Source: Brevibacillus brevis
GTDB taxonomy: Bacteria; Bacillota; Bacilli; Brevibacillales; Brevibacillaceae
Assembly: GCF_031583145.1 (NCBI RefSeq)
Contig: NZ_CP134050.1
Location: 2,307,501-2,371,500 of the forward strand
Direction of reading: 5' to 3'
DNA length: 64,000 bases
Part shown: one piece after another, positions 16,315 to 27,900 of the stretch
Numbering within the stretch: the stretch's first letter is position 1
Layout: each line of letters starts with the position of its first letter
Made by a program: the position numbers and the translations under genes
The notes under the pieces: generated by a model
Told to the model about the DNA's origin: nothing
Databases searched by the model: none
The model's input: only the letters and a program-made list of their open reading frames with translations

Positions 16315-16474
16315 GTTTAGGCACTGGGGCCGGTATGATTTTTAACTATGGCCTTCCTCTATTACCACTATTTACTTGTAGAACCAATGACTCACCAGAG
16401 GCATAATGGATTTGTAAGGAAAATCATCTAGTTAAACATCTGGGGAAATTGCGGCGTACTAATCCGTGCAGGCG

Positions 16475-16480
16475 GTCGTC
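16475..16480 (+). repeat. target-site duplication, left copy
   Basis: GTCGTC directly precedes the left end of the IS21-family element and is repeated at 18935-18940. Confidence 0.85.
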
Positions 16481-16556
16481 TGTATTTTGCAACTCAAAAA
16501 TGCAGAGTTTGGCGGCCAATTTATGCAGAACACTGCCAACATCAATACAAAAGAAT

Positions 16557-18787
<2,231 letters not shown>

Positions 18788-18934
18788 TCCTCTCACTCCC
18801 TCAGATTTTCGCCAAATCCAAGGGTAGATTTTGTAGGGGGATGTTGGCAAGTGCCTTTTTCATGGCCTCAGAATTGCGGTGGAACTCTGCAGTTTTCCGC
18901 CGCAATTCTCTGCACTTTTATCCTGCCATAAACA

Positions 18935-18940
18935 GTCGTC
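18935..18940 (+). repeat. target-site duplication, right copy
   Basis: GTCGTC directly follows the right end of the IS21-family element. Confidence 0.85.
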
Positions 18941-19052
18941 GCTATTTTTTTGCGCAAATGTGGCAGGGTTGCCTTTATCTACTGGTATTCAAACAAGGGA
19001 TCATCGTGTATCTTGTTACTATTCACGTAAGTACGATACGTACTATCCCTTT

Positions 19053-19085
19053 CTCCAACCCGACCAGGTTGGAGCTTTTTTTATT
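19053..19085 (+). terminator. orphan rho-independent terminator
   Basis: CTCCAACC / GGTTGGAG with a 6-nt loop and a T tract. No gene is seen upstream on the plus strand other than the inserted element, so it may end an unrecognised RNA or have belonged to the unit interrupted by the IS. Confidence 0.7.
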
Positions 19086-19191
19086 TCAGCCATCTCCGTA
19101 TTTTTCCTCAAAATCCAGAAGATCAATGTCGATGGATAGGCCTCAATGAGATATGCTGTATGTAAGGACTCGATTGTTTCTTGGGGCCCTG

Positions 19192-19230
19192 CGGCAGCTT
19201 CAAAAATGCAGAGGAAGCTGCCGTCTTTTT
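19192..19230 (+). terminator. second orphan terminator before the acyl-CoA ligase
   Basis: CGGCAGCTTC (19192-19201) / GAAGCTGCCG (19214-19223) followed by TCTTTTTTG. Its loop contains a 14-base match to the left end of the IS21 element. Confidence 0.75.
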
Positions 19231-19310
19231 TGTCTCCAAATGTCTGAATATACTCGCAATATTGAAAATTGTAGTATACTTAGAGAAAAGGGCACAGGGG
19301 GGTACGTGGC

Positions 19311-20879
19311 ATGATCGAGTCCAGAAGGGTAAGGAGAAATACGCTAGGCGATATTTTGAGGCGGAGTCGCGGACGTTTTCCTGACAAACCGGCCTTGCGG
19401 TTCGAAGAAGAGGTTCTTACATACAGTCAGCTTGACCGGATCGTCAATCAAGCTGCCAACGCTTTGATCAGCAGCGGGATCCAAAAAGGAGAAAGGGCAG
19501 CTGTCCTGTCCCGCAATTCCATGGACTTCGCGATTCTCAACTTCGCGCTGGCAAAAGCGGGCATCATCATGGTGCCAATCAACTTCATGCTGAATGCTGA
19601 TGATGTGGCGTTCATTCTCGGGCATTCGGAAGTGAGCGCGGTGTTTGCTTCGCCGGAGTTCCATCAGGTTGCACAGATAGCAATCAAGCAGGCGGGTGTG
19701 GCACCGCGCTTGCTGTCTTTAATCTCCAAGCCGGCTGTTCGGGAGGGGGAGTGGCTGCCGTTTCGTTCATGGCTCGAGGGAGCAGACGAGAGCGAGCCGG
19801 AAGTAGAACTCGATGATGAAGATGTCGTACATATACTCTATACGAGCGGCACAGAGTCAAAACCAAAGGGGGTCATGCTCACGCACAAAAGCGTCATCTC
19901 CGAGTATGTCAGCACGATCGTGGAAGGGGACATGAGCGGTGACGACGTGGCGATTCATGCGCTCCCGTTGTTTCACAGTGCACAGCTCCACTGCTTCTTG
20001 GGCCCTTACATTTACCTGGGTGGAAGCGGTATCATTCTCGAACAAGCGACTCCGGCGCTCATGCTGGAGACAGTCGAGACATACCGCGCGACACAGCTTT
20101 TTTGCCCACCGACTGTCTGGATCGCGCTTTTGCGATCGCCGGATTTTGCTTCGCGCAATCTCGGTTCGCTGAAAAAATGCTACTACGGCGCTGCCATCAT
20201 GCCTGTAGAGGTGCTGAAAGAACTGAGCCAACGGTTGCCTGGCGCACAGTTTTACAATTTTTACGGACAGACGGAAGTTGCCCCGCTGGCTACGGTGCTC
20301 AAGCCCGCAGAACAGATCCGCAAGGCGGGATCGGCGGGCAAGCCGGCCTTAAATGTGGAAACGAAGATCGTGGACGACGACGGGAACGAGGTGCCGCGTG
20401 GAAGCATAGGGGAGATCGTACACCGGACCAGCCATGCCATGGTCGGCTATTTCCGCGATCCCGAAAAGACTCAGGCAGCCTTTTTCGGCGGATGGTTCCA
20501 CAGCGGTGACTTGGGGATCATGGACGAGGAAGGATTCATCACAGTGGTCGATCGGAAAAAGGACATGATCAAATCAGGCGGAGAAAATGTGGCAAGCCGG
20601 GAAGTCGAGGAGATGATTTACCAGCATCCGAAAGTATCCGAGGTGGCCGTCATCGGGATCCCGCATCCGTACTGGATTGAAGCCGTGACAGCAGTGGTGG
20701 TGCCGAAAGCCGGCGAAGCGTTGACAGAGGAAGAAATGCTCGCTTTCTGCAAAGACCGTCTCGCTCCGTTTAAAGCTCCGAAATTTGTCGTGATCGCTGA
20801 CAACCTCCCGCGCAATCCAAGCGGAAAGATCTTGAAAAGGGAGCTGCGTCTTCGCTACGATGCGCTGGCACAGCCATGA
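19311..20879 (+). CDS. AMP-forming acyl-CoA ligase (fatty acyl-CoA synthetase type)
   Basis: 522 aa member of the ANL superfamily. It activates a carboxylic acid with ATP and CoA. Motifs are YTSGTESKPKGVMLTHK (P-loop, Thr178-Ser179), FYGQTE, HSGDLG, DRKKDMIKSGGENV and the C-terminal lysine in PRNPSGKILKREL. These resemble medium/long-chain acyl-CoA synthetases; chain length cannot be told. ATG 19311 lies shortly after a GGGGGG ribosome binding site. It is monocistronic, closed by a strong terminator. Confidence 0.88.
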   Translation: MIESRRVRRNTLGDILRRSRGRFPDKPALRFEEEVLTYSQLDRIVNQAANALISSGIQKGERAAVLSRNSMDFAILNFALAKAGIIMVPINFMLNADDVAFILGHSEVSAVFASPEFHQVAQIAIKQAGVAPRLLSLISKPAVREGEWLPFRSWLEGADESEPEVELDDEDVVHILYTSGTESKPKGVMLTHKSVISEYVSTIVEGDMSGDDVAIHALPLFHSAQLHCFLGPYIYLGGSGIILEQATPALMLETVETYRATQLFCPPTVWIALLRSPDFASRNLGSLKKCYYGAAIMPVEVLKELSQRLPGAQFYNFYGQTEVAPLATVLKPAEQIRKAGSAGKPALNVETKIVDDDGNEVPRGSIGEIVHRTSHAMVGYFRDPEKTQAAFFGGWFHSGDLGIMDEEGFITVVDRKKDMIKSGGENVASREVEEMIYQHPKVSEVAVIGIPHPYWIEAVTAVVVPKAGEALTEEEMLAFCKDRLAPFKAPKFVVIADNLPRNPSGKILKRELRLRYDALAQP

Positions 20880-20898
20880 CAGAACCACATTCATAGAA

Positions 20899-20940
20899 GA
20901 GCCCGCCAAGCGGTATCCCAAACCGCTGGCGGGCTTTTCT
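20899..20940. terminator. shared terminator between the acyl-CoA ligase and the NamZ-CE4 gene
   Basis: AGCCCGCCAAGCGGT / ACCGCTGGCGGGCT, a long stem followed by TTTTCT on the plus strand and only 6-10 bases from the end of the convergent gene. Confidence 0.85.
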
Positions 20941-20946
20941 GTATAG

Positions 20947-23121
20947 TTATTTCACTGTGGAAACGGTCGGATGATCCGGTTTGATCGCTTCAAAGCGGTA
21001 TCCCTTCGCCTTCAAGAACGAAATGACCTCCGGGAGCGCTTGGGCTGTCGGTGACTTCGTGCTGGAGTCGTGCATCAGGATGACGATTTCCTTCTGGTTT
21101 TTCACCTGCTGCTTGATGTTGGCGAGCGCGCCCTGCGCAGTGTAACGGTTGCTTCGGGCATCGCCGTTGGTCACGTTCCAGTCGATAAAGATGTACCCGC
21201 GTTCATTCGCCTCCGCCTTGATCGCGCTCATGACGGGATGCTCCAGATTGTACAGCTTTGGATCCTGGTATTTGTGGCTGACGGTGTTCGTGCTGCCGCC
21301 AGGATAGCGGAACACGACAGGCTTGACCCCGATTGCCTTTTCAATCAGCTGGTTGCCTTTTTCCAGGTCTGCGAAGAATGCTTCCTTGCTCTTGTACACA
21401 ATTTTGTAGTCGTGCGAGTACGTATGGCCGCCAATCGTGTGGCCTTCCGCATACGCTCGCTTGAGGATGGCCTCATGTCCCGGCACGCTGCGGCCGACAA
21501 TGAAGAACGTTGCCTTGATTCCATACTTTTTCAATGTATCGAGCACTTGCGGCGTGACTACGGAAGGGCCGTCGTCAAATGTCAGATAGGCGACTTTGTC
21601 TGTTGCGGGCTTGGAAGGCGCCGGCGGCTTGACGGTCGGCTGCTGTGTTGTCCCGCCTGATGTTCCAGGCTTTGGCGTCGGCGTAGCTGGCTTCTGCCCA
21701 GTGGCGCCTGGCTTGGCAGTCGGTTTTGTTGAAGGCTGCTGTGTCGTCCCGCCTGGCTTGGCGGTTGGTTGAGTAGCTGGCTGCTGTCCTGTTCCTGGCT
21801 TGGGTAAAGCAGGGGACGTGGCAGGCTGCCCGGTTGCGCCTGGCTTGGTTCCTCCCTGCTGGGCGCCAGCTGGCTGCTGATCTTGCCCGCCGGCCGGCTT
21901 GCTGTGAATCGGTAGAACGGGCTGGTAGGGCTCCTCACCGTAAATGAAAAATGATTTTCGCAGTTCGGCAAAACGAGCCAGCTGCGGAGCGTAGGACGCC
22001 TCGATTTCCTGCGGGCTTTTCTCTTGTTCAAGACTTTGCCCGATAGCATGGGTGCCCATGCGCTTGTCAAACAGGGTGATCTGTCCATCCACGCTTTTGG
22101 GCACGGGGAAATGGCTGAGCTGGTGGGCGTATGCGAGCACATACATACCCGTCTTGGCCGGGTTGAAAACACGCGGGTCGTTGATTTGCAAGCGAACCCC
22201 GCCTGCCGTCCCTTTCATCTCCGGCAAGAAAACGACCCCGGGCAGCAGGCTGGAATTAAGCAGGTCCGCAAAACGGACAGCATCCAGTCCCTCTAGGCCT
22301 ACCCACGCATAGTCGTCTCGCTGCTGCAGCTCCGTTCCTTCTCCGATGCCTGTGGCCAAATAGCTCACGACAGTGTGCAGCGTAGGGAGCTCGGGAGCGC
22401 TTTGCACCCACGGGAGCCCCGTTTCCGGATAGAGCATGCTGCGCGTATACCCTTTCATGGGAATGACGGTCAGGTCCACTCCGATCTCCCGGTTGAAGAA
22501 CAGGGCGAGCTCGCCGATCGTCAAGCCGTGGGCCATTGGCAAGGTATCCGCCCCGATATAGGAGAGGTACGGCGGCTCGAGAAGAGGTCCATCGACGATC
22601 TTTCCGCCAAGGGGGTTGGGGCGATCGAGGACGATGACGGGCTTCCCTTGTTTCTTGGCTGCTTCCATGCAGTCGCGCAAAGCCGTTATGTACGGATTCA
22701 TGCGAAAACCGGTATCTTGCAGGTCGACGAGAAGCACATCCATCCCTGCATACAGTTCCGCTGCGGGCACCCGATTTGCTTCACTCAGGCCGTACACGGG
22801 GATGCCATACACCGGATGTACGTAGGAACCGGCTGGCTGCGCTACGCCCGCCTTGCCATCCAACCCGTTTTCCGGGGTGATCAAGGAGACCAGGGTCACC
22901 TGGCGATCGCGACGCAACAGGTCGATCGTGCTTACGCCCCGGCTGTTTCCCCCCGTCTGATTGGTGAGGAGCCCCACTTTCTTGCCCTCGATCCACGAAT
23001 GAAATTGATCGAACAGTACATCGCTTCCCAATTGAATGGCAGCCGTGTTGGCTGAGCTACCGCCCGGTGGGACCATACATAAGATGAGTGCGAGGATGAG
23101 GAAAGGAATGATTCTTTTCAT
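20947..23121 (-). CDS. secreted two-domain cell-wall enzyme: NamZ-like DUF1343 domain fused to a polysaccharide deacetylase
   Basis: 724 aa. Residues 1-25 are a signal peptide. About 27-400 is DUF1343, the family of exo-beta-N-acetylmuramidase NamZ, with LLTNQTGG, TPENGLDG (usually PEHG), LLVDLQDTGFR and VLDRPNPLGG. About 405-507 is a low-complexity linker of Pro, Thr, Gln, Gly and Lys with short repeats. From 508 on is a CE4 deacetylase with TFDDG (514-518), HTYSH (566-570), RYPGG (605-609), DWNVTNGD and LMHDS (His684). The product is probably secreted and acts on peptidoglycan or its fragments. The third in-frame ATG at 23121, with AGAGG eight bases upstream and a proper signal peptide, is the best start. 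Confidence 0.9.
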   Translation of the reverse strand: MKRIIPFLILALILCMVPPGGSSANTAAIQLGSDVLFDQFHSWIEGKKVGLLTNQTGGNSRGVSTIDLLRRDRQVTLVSLITPENGLDGKAGVAQPAGSYVHPVYGIPVYGLSEANRVPAAELYAGMDVLLVDLQDTGFRMNPYITALRDCMEAAKKQGKPVIVLDRPNPLGGKIVDGPLLEPPYLSYIGADTLPMAHGLTIGELALFFNREIGVDLTVIPMKGYTRSMLYPETGLPWVQSAPELPTLHTVVSYLATGIGEGTELQQRDDYAWVGLEGLDAVRFADLLNSSLLPGVVFLPEMKGTAGGVRLQINDPRVFNPAKTGMYVLAYAHQLSHFPVPKSVDGQITLFDKRMGTHAIGQSLEQEKSPQEIEASYAPQLARFAELRKSFFIYGEEPYQPVLPIHSKPAGGQDQQPAGAQQGGTKPGATGQPATSPALPKPGTGQQPATQPTAKPGGTTQQPSTKPTAKPGATGQKPATPTPKPGTSGGTTQQPTVKPPAPSKPATDKVAYLTFDDGPSVVTPQVLDTLKKYGIKATFFIVGRSVPGHEAILKRAYAEGHTIGGHTYSHDYKIVYKSKEAFFADLEKGNQLIEKAIGVKPVVFRYPGGSTNTVSHKYQDPKLYNLEHPVMSAIKAEANERGYIFIDWNVTNGDARSNRYTAQGALANIKQQVKNQKEIVILMHDSSTKSPTAQALPEVISFLKAKGYRFEAIKPDHPTVSTVK
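21610..21890 (-). repeat. degenerate tandem repeats encoding the Pro/Thr/Gln-rich linker
   Basis: The DNA repeats degenerate units coding for KPG-(A/G)-T-(G/T)-Q and TTQQP. Such repeats may vary in copy number between strains. Confidence 0.6.
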
Positions 23122-23194
23122 CGGCATTGCCTCTTTCAACATGAAAATTTCGTCGTTGCATGTCTATTGTAACGGTTTTTTGAAGCAAGATGGT

Positions 23195-23345
23195 TGCATT
23201 TTTGTAACAATTTGAAATTGGGTCGAAAGGACGGGGACAAGCTTCGGTTCCAGGAAAAACGAGGGCGATTTTCTGGGGCGAAATGCTTATCGCCTGCAGG
23301 AAATCCTACAGGAACACTAACCTTGCCTCGAGCTACATCTTATAG
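23195..23345 (+). promoter_or_regulatory. possible structured leader of the copper-amine-oxidase-like gene
   Basis: About 200 nt precede the start codon. Complementary segments are CGAGG near 23261 with CCTCG near 23326, and CCTGCAGGA with TCCTACAGG near 23292-23312. Two short conserved-looking strings, GGGGCGAAA and CACTAACC, recall boxes of the c-di-AMP (ydaO) riboswitch, but the intervening arms do not align well by eye. I can support a structured leader only, not a class. Confidence 0.3.
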
Positions 23346-23390
23346 TAGATTTAAAACCATGCGAATCTTTTTTGAAATGGAGTGGACTAC

Positions 23391-24167
23391 ATGCTAAAAA
23401 AATTGGCCTCGTTTGTGCTCGCGGTCGCGCTTGTACCCGTAGCGGCTTTTTCTGCTTCCGCCGCTTCCGCCCCGGCTACTATTAAGGTCGAATACAATCA
23501 AAAGGCGATTGCATTCCCGGATCAAAAACCAGTAATCCGTGACAGCCGTACTCTGGTGCCTATCCGTCCGATCGCGGAAAGCCTTGGTTTTGATGTCGAT
23601 TGGAACGAACAAACACGAACGGTGACGATCAACAAAGGAACGAACAATGTCCGTCTTGTCGTCACGCAAAAAATCGCCAAGAAAAATGGACAAACCATCA
23701 ATCTGGACGTTCCTGCGCAAATCATCAACCAACGCACGATGGTGCCCGTTCGTTTCATCGCAGAAGCGTTGAGCTACGGCGTAAACTGGGACCAAGCCAC
23801 GCAAACCGTTAAAATTTCGGACGGGCAGTCGGTTACCCAGCCTTCCGCCACAACGGAGCAGCCGAAGGGCAATGCCACGCAAACCCAAAACAATGGGAAC
23901 ACGACCACATTAATCGACCGGGATTCGATTAAAGGCAAGACATTCACCATCGCCACAATTGGTCTTTATCGGGTGAGTGGTAAGGTAGAACCTGGCAGCG
24001 ACGTTGCCGTTACACTCGAAGACAACACCTTCGAAGTCGACGTGAACGCAGACGGGACTTTCGAGTTCAACAAAGACACGTATGACGGCATCCGCACATT
24101 TACGCTGAAAGCGGAAAAAGACGGCAAGGTAGATACATTCGAAGGCGAGTTTATAAGTAATTCGTAA
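23391..24167 (+). CDS. secreted protein with copper amine oxidase N-terminal-like repeats
   Basis: 258 aa. It has a signal peptide (1-25, AFSASA). Two repeats of the Cu-amine-oxidase N-terminal-like fold follow, centred on RTLVPIRPIAESLGF (53-67) and RTMVPVRFIAEALSYG (115-130). Despite the name this domain is a small cell-surface module in Firmicutes and has no oxidase activity. A Gln/Thr/Asn-rich spacer (about 146-180) leads to an unrecognised acidic beta-rich domain (about 183-258). ATG 23391 follows ATGGAG. The function is probably at the cell wall, but unknown. Confidence 0.82.
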   Translation: MLKKLASFVLAVALVPVAAFSASAASAPATIKVEYNQKAIAFPDQKPVIRDSRTLVPIRPIAESLGFDVDWNEQTRTVTINKGTNNVRLVVTQKIAKKNGQTINLDVPAQIINQRTMVPVRFIAEALSYGVNWDQATQTVKISDGQSVTQPSATTEQPKGNATQTQNNGNTTTLIDRDSIKGKTFTIATIGLYRVSGKVEPGSDVAVTLEDNTFEVDVNADGTFEFNKDTYDGIRTFTLKAEKDGKVDTFEGEFISNS

Positions 24168-24193
24168 GGATAGGCTTTCATTACCGGAGTAAG

Positions 24194-24236
24194 AACACCT
24201 CCTGCACACCACACTATGTGCAAGGAGGTGTTTTTG
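24194..24236 (+). terminator. strong hairpin that also contains the next gene's ribosome binding site
   Basis: AACACCTCCTGCACA (24194-24208) and TGTGCAAGGAGGTGTT (24217-24232) pair with a single bulge, followed by TTTTTGG. The 3' arm contains AAGGAGGTG, the ribosome binding site of the TTG start at 24238. Confidence 0.8.
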
Positions 24237-24237
24237 G

Positions 24238-24861
24238 TTGAAACGAATTCAAGCAGGGGTATTCGCTACGATGATGCTCGCAGGCCTGTTTGCAGGCTGT
24301 TCACCAAACAAAGAGCAAGGCTCCGAGGATTTGCACGGCAACCAGGCCAAATACGAGTCATATGGTATCAACTACCGCAATGACAACGCGGGGATGGACA
24401 AGGGGCCTGCGGCGATGATCAGCCAGAAAATGGTCCATCAGCGCGAGCCGCATCTGGTGTCCCGTCTGGAGAGACATGCGGAGAACATCCCTGGCGTTGT
24501 CGATATCAAAGTGCTTGCCTACAAAGACACGCTGCTGGTCGGGGTACTGCCTACGCATACGCCAAAGCCGGATGAAGTCAATCCAACCCCATCCATTCCC
24601 CATACGCCTGGAAAAATTGTCCGGGTCGACAATGGCCATACGGACTCGCTCCAGAAGCGCGTTGTGGACCGGATGAGAGTCCGGCTGCAAACGGAATCGC
24701 GCTACAACCTGATGTATGTTTCCACCAACCGGGCTGTTTACGACCGTGTCGCGGATCTGCACGAACGGATCTTGCGCGGTGAGCCGGTAAGCGAAGAGGA
24801 GTTCCAGGTATTGATCAACGACATCGGTTATACGAACAAAGGCTACAATCTGGTCGACTAA
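24238..24861 (+). CDS. YhcN/YlaJ-family sporulation lipoprotein
   Basis: 207 aa. The lipobox LFAGC places the lipidated cysteine at residue 21. The body (RLERHAENIPGVVDIKVLAYKDTLLVGV) and the C-terminal stretch from VDRMRVRL to NLMYVSTN match the YhcN/YlaJ family of spore lipoproteins, several of which act in the inner spore membrane or germination. The start is TTG with a perfect ribosome binding site AAGGAGGTG, buried in a hairpin arm. A His/Pro-rich insert (PTHTPKPDEVNPTPSIPHTP) lies in the middle. Terminator follows. Confidence 0.85.
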   Translation: MKRIQAGVFATMMLAGLFAGCSPNKEQGSEDLHGNQAKYESYGINYRNDNAGMDKGPAAMISQKMVHQREPHLVSRLERHAENIPGVVDIKVLAYKDTLLVGVLPTHTPKPDEVNPTPSIPHTPGKIVRVDNGHTDSLQKRVVDRMRVRLQTESRYNLMYVSTNRAVYDRVADLHERILRGEPVSEEEFQVLINDIGYTNKGYNLVD

Positions 24862-24865
24862 CAAA

Positions 24866-24902
24866 GCGCCACCTGGCTGCCCCCGGGTGGGCTTTTTGGC
24901 GT
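24866..24902 (+). terminator. terminator after the spore lipoprotein
   Basis: GCCACCTGG / CCGGGTGGGC followed by TTTTT, with outer arms CGCC and GGCG. Confidence 0.7.
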
Positions 24903-24983
24903 TTGCCCCGGCGAAGCAGGAAATGCGGGCATGAATGGGGAAATGAATCCGGGAGAGAAGGAGAACGGCGAGGAGTGCAATTC

Positions 24984-27900
24984 ATGAAGACACCGCAGGT
25001 TTCGATCACCAAAATTACGCCGCCCAGACCGAAGCCCTACGTCCTGAGACGCCCGGCACTGGCCAAAAAGCTTCGATTTCTCCATCACGTGCCACTCTGT
25101 CTGGTCCATGCTGCAATCGGCTACGGGAAGACGATGGCCGTGGCCACGCATGTGGATGATGCAAAGCTCCAGGTATCGTGGTACTTCCTGACGGAGGAGG
25201 ATGGGCAGCTCTCCGTCTTTTTGTACGGCTTGGTGGAAAGTTTGCGGCAAGCGTATCCCGATTTTGGGCAGACGATCGCAGGCCGGATCGAGTCAGCGAA
25301 CGGCGAGGAACTGGAACCGCTCGGCATGGCAGAGCTGTTTGTACGGGAGTGGCTTGCCCTACAGCCCCACCAAGATCATCTGCTCGTCCTGGACGACTAT
25401 CATCACATCGTGGGGGACAGCCGCGTCGATCAGTTCGTCCGAAAGCTGGCTGGGCAATTGCCCCATCATCTCAAGCTGATCGTGCTGTCCCGCTCCCGCC
25501 CGGCTTGGCCCGAACTGGAAATGTGGAGGGCGCGGGGAGAGTGCCTCGATATTGCAACCGATGATTTGACGTTTTCCCGCGAGGAGAGCGAGGCCTTTTA
25601 TCAGGACGAATACGATGTCTCGCTCACAGAGGAAGAGTGGAATCGCGTAGAGCAGGTTTCTCGCGGCTGGGTGTTGGCATTGCGGTTTTTCGGCGAGAAA
25701 ATGGCTGGCGGCGCTACTGTATCCGACAGTCTTCGCGATGTATCCCGGCTTCTGCATTTGCTGGAGGCCGAAGTGTGGGTCCGATTGAGTGAGCGGCTCC
25801 GGACATTTTTGATGAAGGGGGCGGTGCTCGAACGGTTCACACTGGAGGACTGCCGCCAGGTCCTTGGAGAAGAAGGAGCGGCTTTCCTGAAACAGGCCTA
25901 TGAAAGCGATCTGTTTCTCTTGGTCGATTCCGGCGGGAGCTATTCGTTCCATCCTTTGTTCCATCGGTTGCTCGCAAGCAAGCTGACGACGGAAAGCGCT
26001 CTATACCTGCAAGTGAATGAAGCTGCAGCTGCCTGGTACTGGAAAAAAGGGGACGAAGAGAAGGCGTTTGAGCATCTTCATTTTGCCGAGAAGTGGGAGG
26101 AGCTGGGGGAATGGCTCTGCCAAGCGGGGCAGCAATTGCTGACGGACGGCAAGCTCGACGTCTTGTACCGCTGGATCACGCTCTTGCCTGACGCGATCAA
26201 GGAAAAGAAGCACTGGCTGTGGTTTTACCAGGCCGAGGTCGAGCGGTATCGCTGCCATTACTTCAAGGCGTTCAGCTCCTATCAGCACTTTTTGGAACGG
26301 TGCGAGCAAGCACACGACCTGATCGGTCAATGCTGCGGCCTGGAAGGAATGGCGCGAGTTCACCTCGACAGTGTCCAAGGGGTGCGGGCCGAGACCTTGC
26401 TGAAGCAGGCGATTGAGCTGCTCCCTCCGGCTGAGCAAGGACAGGAGATGGCCCCACGGCTATACCGGCTGCTCGCGGAGATTTACACCAATCGAGGGGA
26501 TGCCAAGCAGGCCGCCGAATGGTACAGGCGCAGCCAGGAGCTCGAGCAGATGACCGAGGTGGAGCTGGAGTCCCGGCTGTTGTTCCGGACGGGACGCCTG
26601 CAATCCTCGATCCAGCTGTTGGAAAACAAGTCGCTTGCGGAGCGAACCAAGCATCCGAAATTGACGAGGTCGTACCGGGAAACGTCGCTTCTGCTGTCGT
26701 TCGTGTACGCACTGAACGGGGAGTGGGAGCGCGGCTGGCAAGCGGCCGAAACAGCGATCGAGCTGGGGCGGGCAGCCGGTTCTCCTTTTGTGGAAGCGAA
26801 CGGCTATGTCCGGCTTGCTCACGCCGCTCTGATCGGTCAGCAGCTTCCCGCGGATGAAATTCGCCTCTTGTACGAAAAAGGGCTGCGCATGATGGAAGAG
26901 CTCCAGTCAACGCGAGGGAAATCGGAGACACTGCTGGGTCTGACGCTGCTGCACGGCAGGGAAAAGGCTTTGGATTTGGCGCTTCACTACGGGGAGTGGG
27001 GAAAGCAGGAGACGGAAGCGATGCGCGATGACTGGCTCAACAGCCTCGTGCGCATGGCCATCGGCGTAGCCTATGCCGCCTACGGAAAAGAAAGGGAGGC
27101 ACAAGAGGTGTTTCAGGATTGCGCGGAGCGGCTCAGCCGCTGCGGAGACAGCTATGGCGTAGTGACCTGCCAGCTGTGGCTCAGTTTTTTGGCGTACCGA
27201 AGCAAGCAGTGGGACCTGTTTGTTCCCGCCATGACGCAGGCTCTTTCGCTCATGCAGTCGGGCGAGTACCACTTCCTGCTGCGCCGCCCGACACTTCTGA
27301 CGCCCCGCGATGTCCAGCAGCTGATGCCTGTACTGATCGAGGCGGAGCGAAGGCACGTCTATCCGGACTATGTGTCACAGCTCTTGACGGACTTGGGACT
27401 GCAAAATGTCACGTTTCATCCCGGTTATACGTTGCGTATCCAGACGTTCGGGCAATTCCGTGTCTGGCTGGGAGAGCGCGAGCTGAGCGAAAAGGCATGG
27501 CAGCGAGGAACGGCCAAGCTGCTTTTCCAGTTGCTGTTGACCAAACGGCAGCATTTGCTGACGCGCGAGGAAATCATGACGCGCCTGTGGGCAGACAGTG
27601 ATGAAGAGTCGGCGGTTCGCGACTTCAAAGTAGCGCTGAACGCGTTGAACAAGGCGCTGGAACCCGATCGGGCGGCGAGGGCCGAAACGTTTTTCATCCA
27701 AAGGCACGGCAGCTCGTACGGCTTTAATCTGGCATCCGGGTACCATATCGATGCAGAAGAATTCGAACGGCTGGTCACGCTCGGGATGGCGGAGGAAGAA
27801 CCGACACAGGCGGCAATACTGCTGGAAAAAGGGCTTGGCTACTACCAGGGCGAATACTTGCCGGAATGTCGCTACGACGATTGGTGCGTGGAAGAGCGCG

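Larger units (their letters stand above)
18941..19310. other. intergenic stretch with two terminator-like hairpins
   Basis: No coding region is supported. It holds two hairpins listed separately (19053-19085 and 19192-19230) and a TATACT box about 25 nt before the acyl-CoA ligase leader, without a clear -35. Confidence 0.5.

Noticed and set aside
21610-21890. Repeats considered as a CRISPR array
   Set aside because: They are degenerate, in frame and code for a Pro/Thr/Gln linker; there are no regular spacers.
21070-23055. Long plus-strand frames opposite the NamZ-CE4 gene
   Set aside because: They are antisense shadows in GC-rich coding DNA and lack start signals and family motifs.
23195-23345. 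Firm call of a c-di-AMP or c-di-GMP riboswitch
   Set aside because: Only short strings match; conserved stems could not be aligned by eye, so it is listed only as a possible structured leader.
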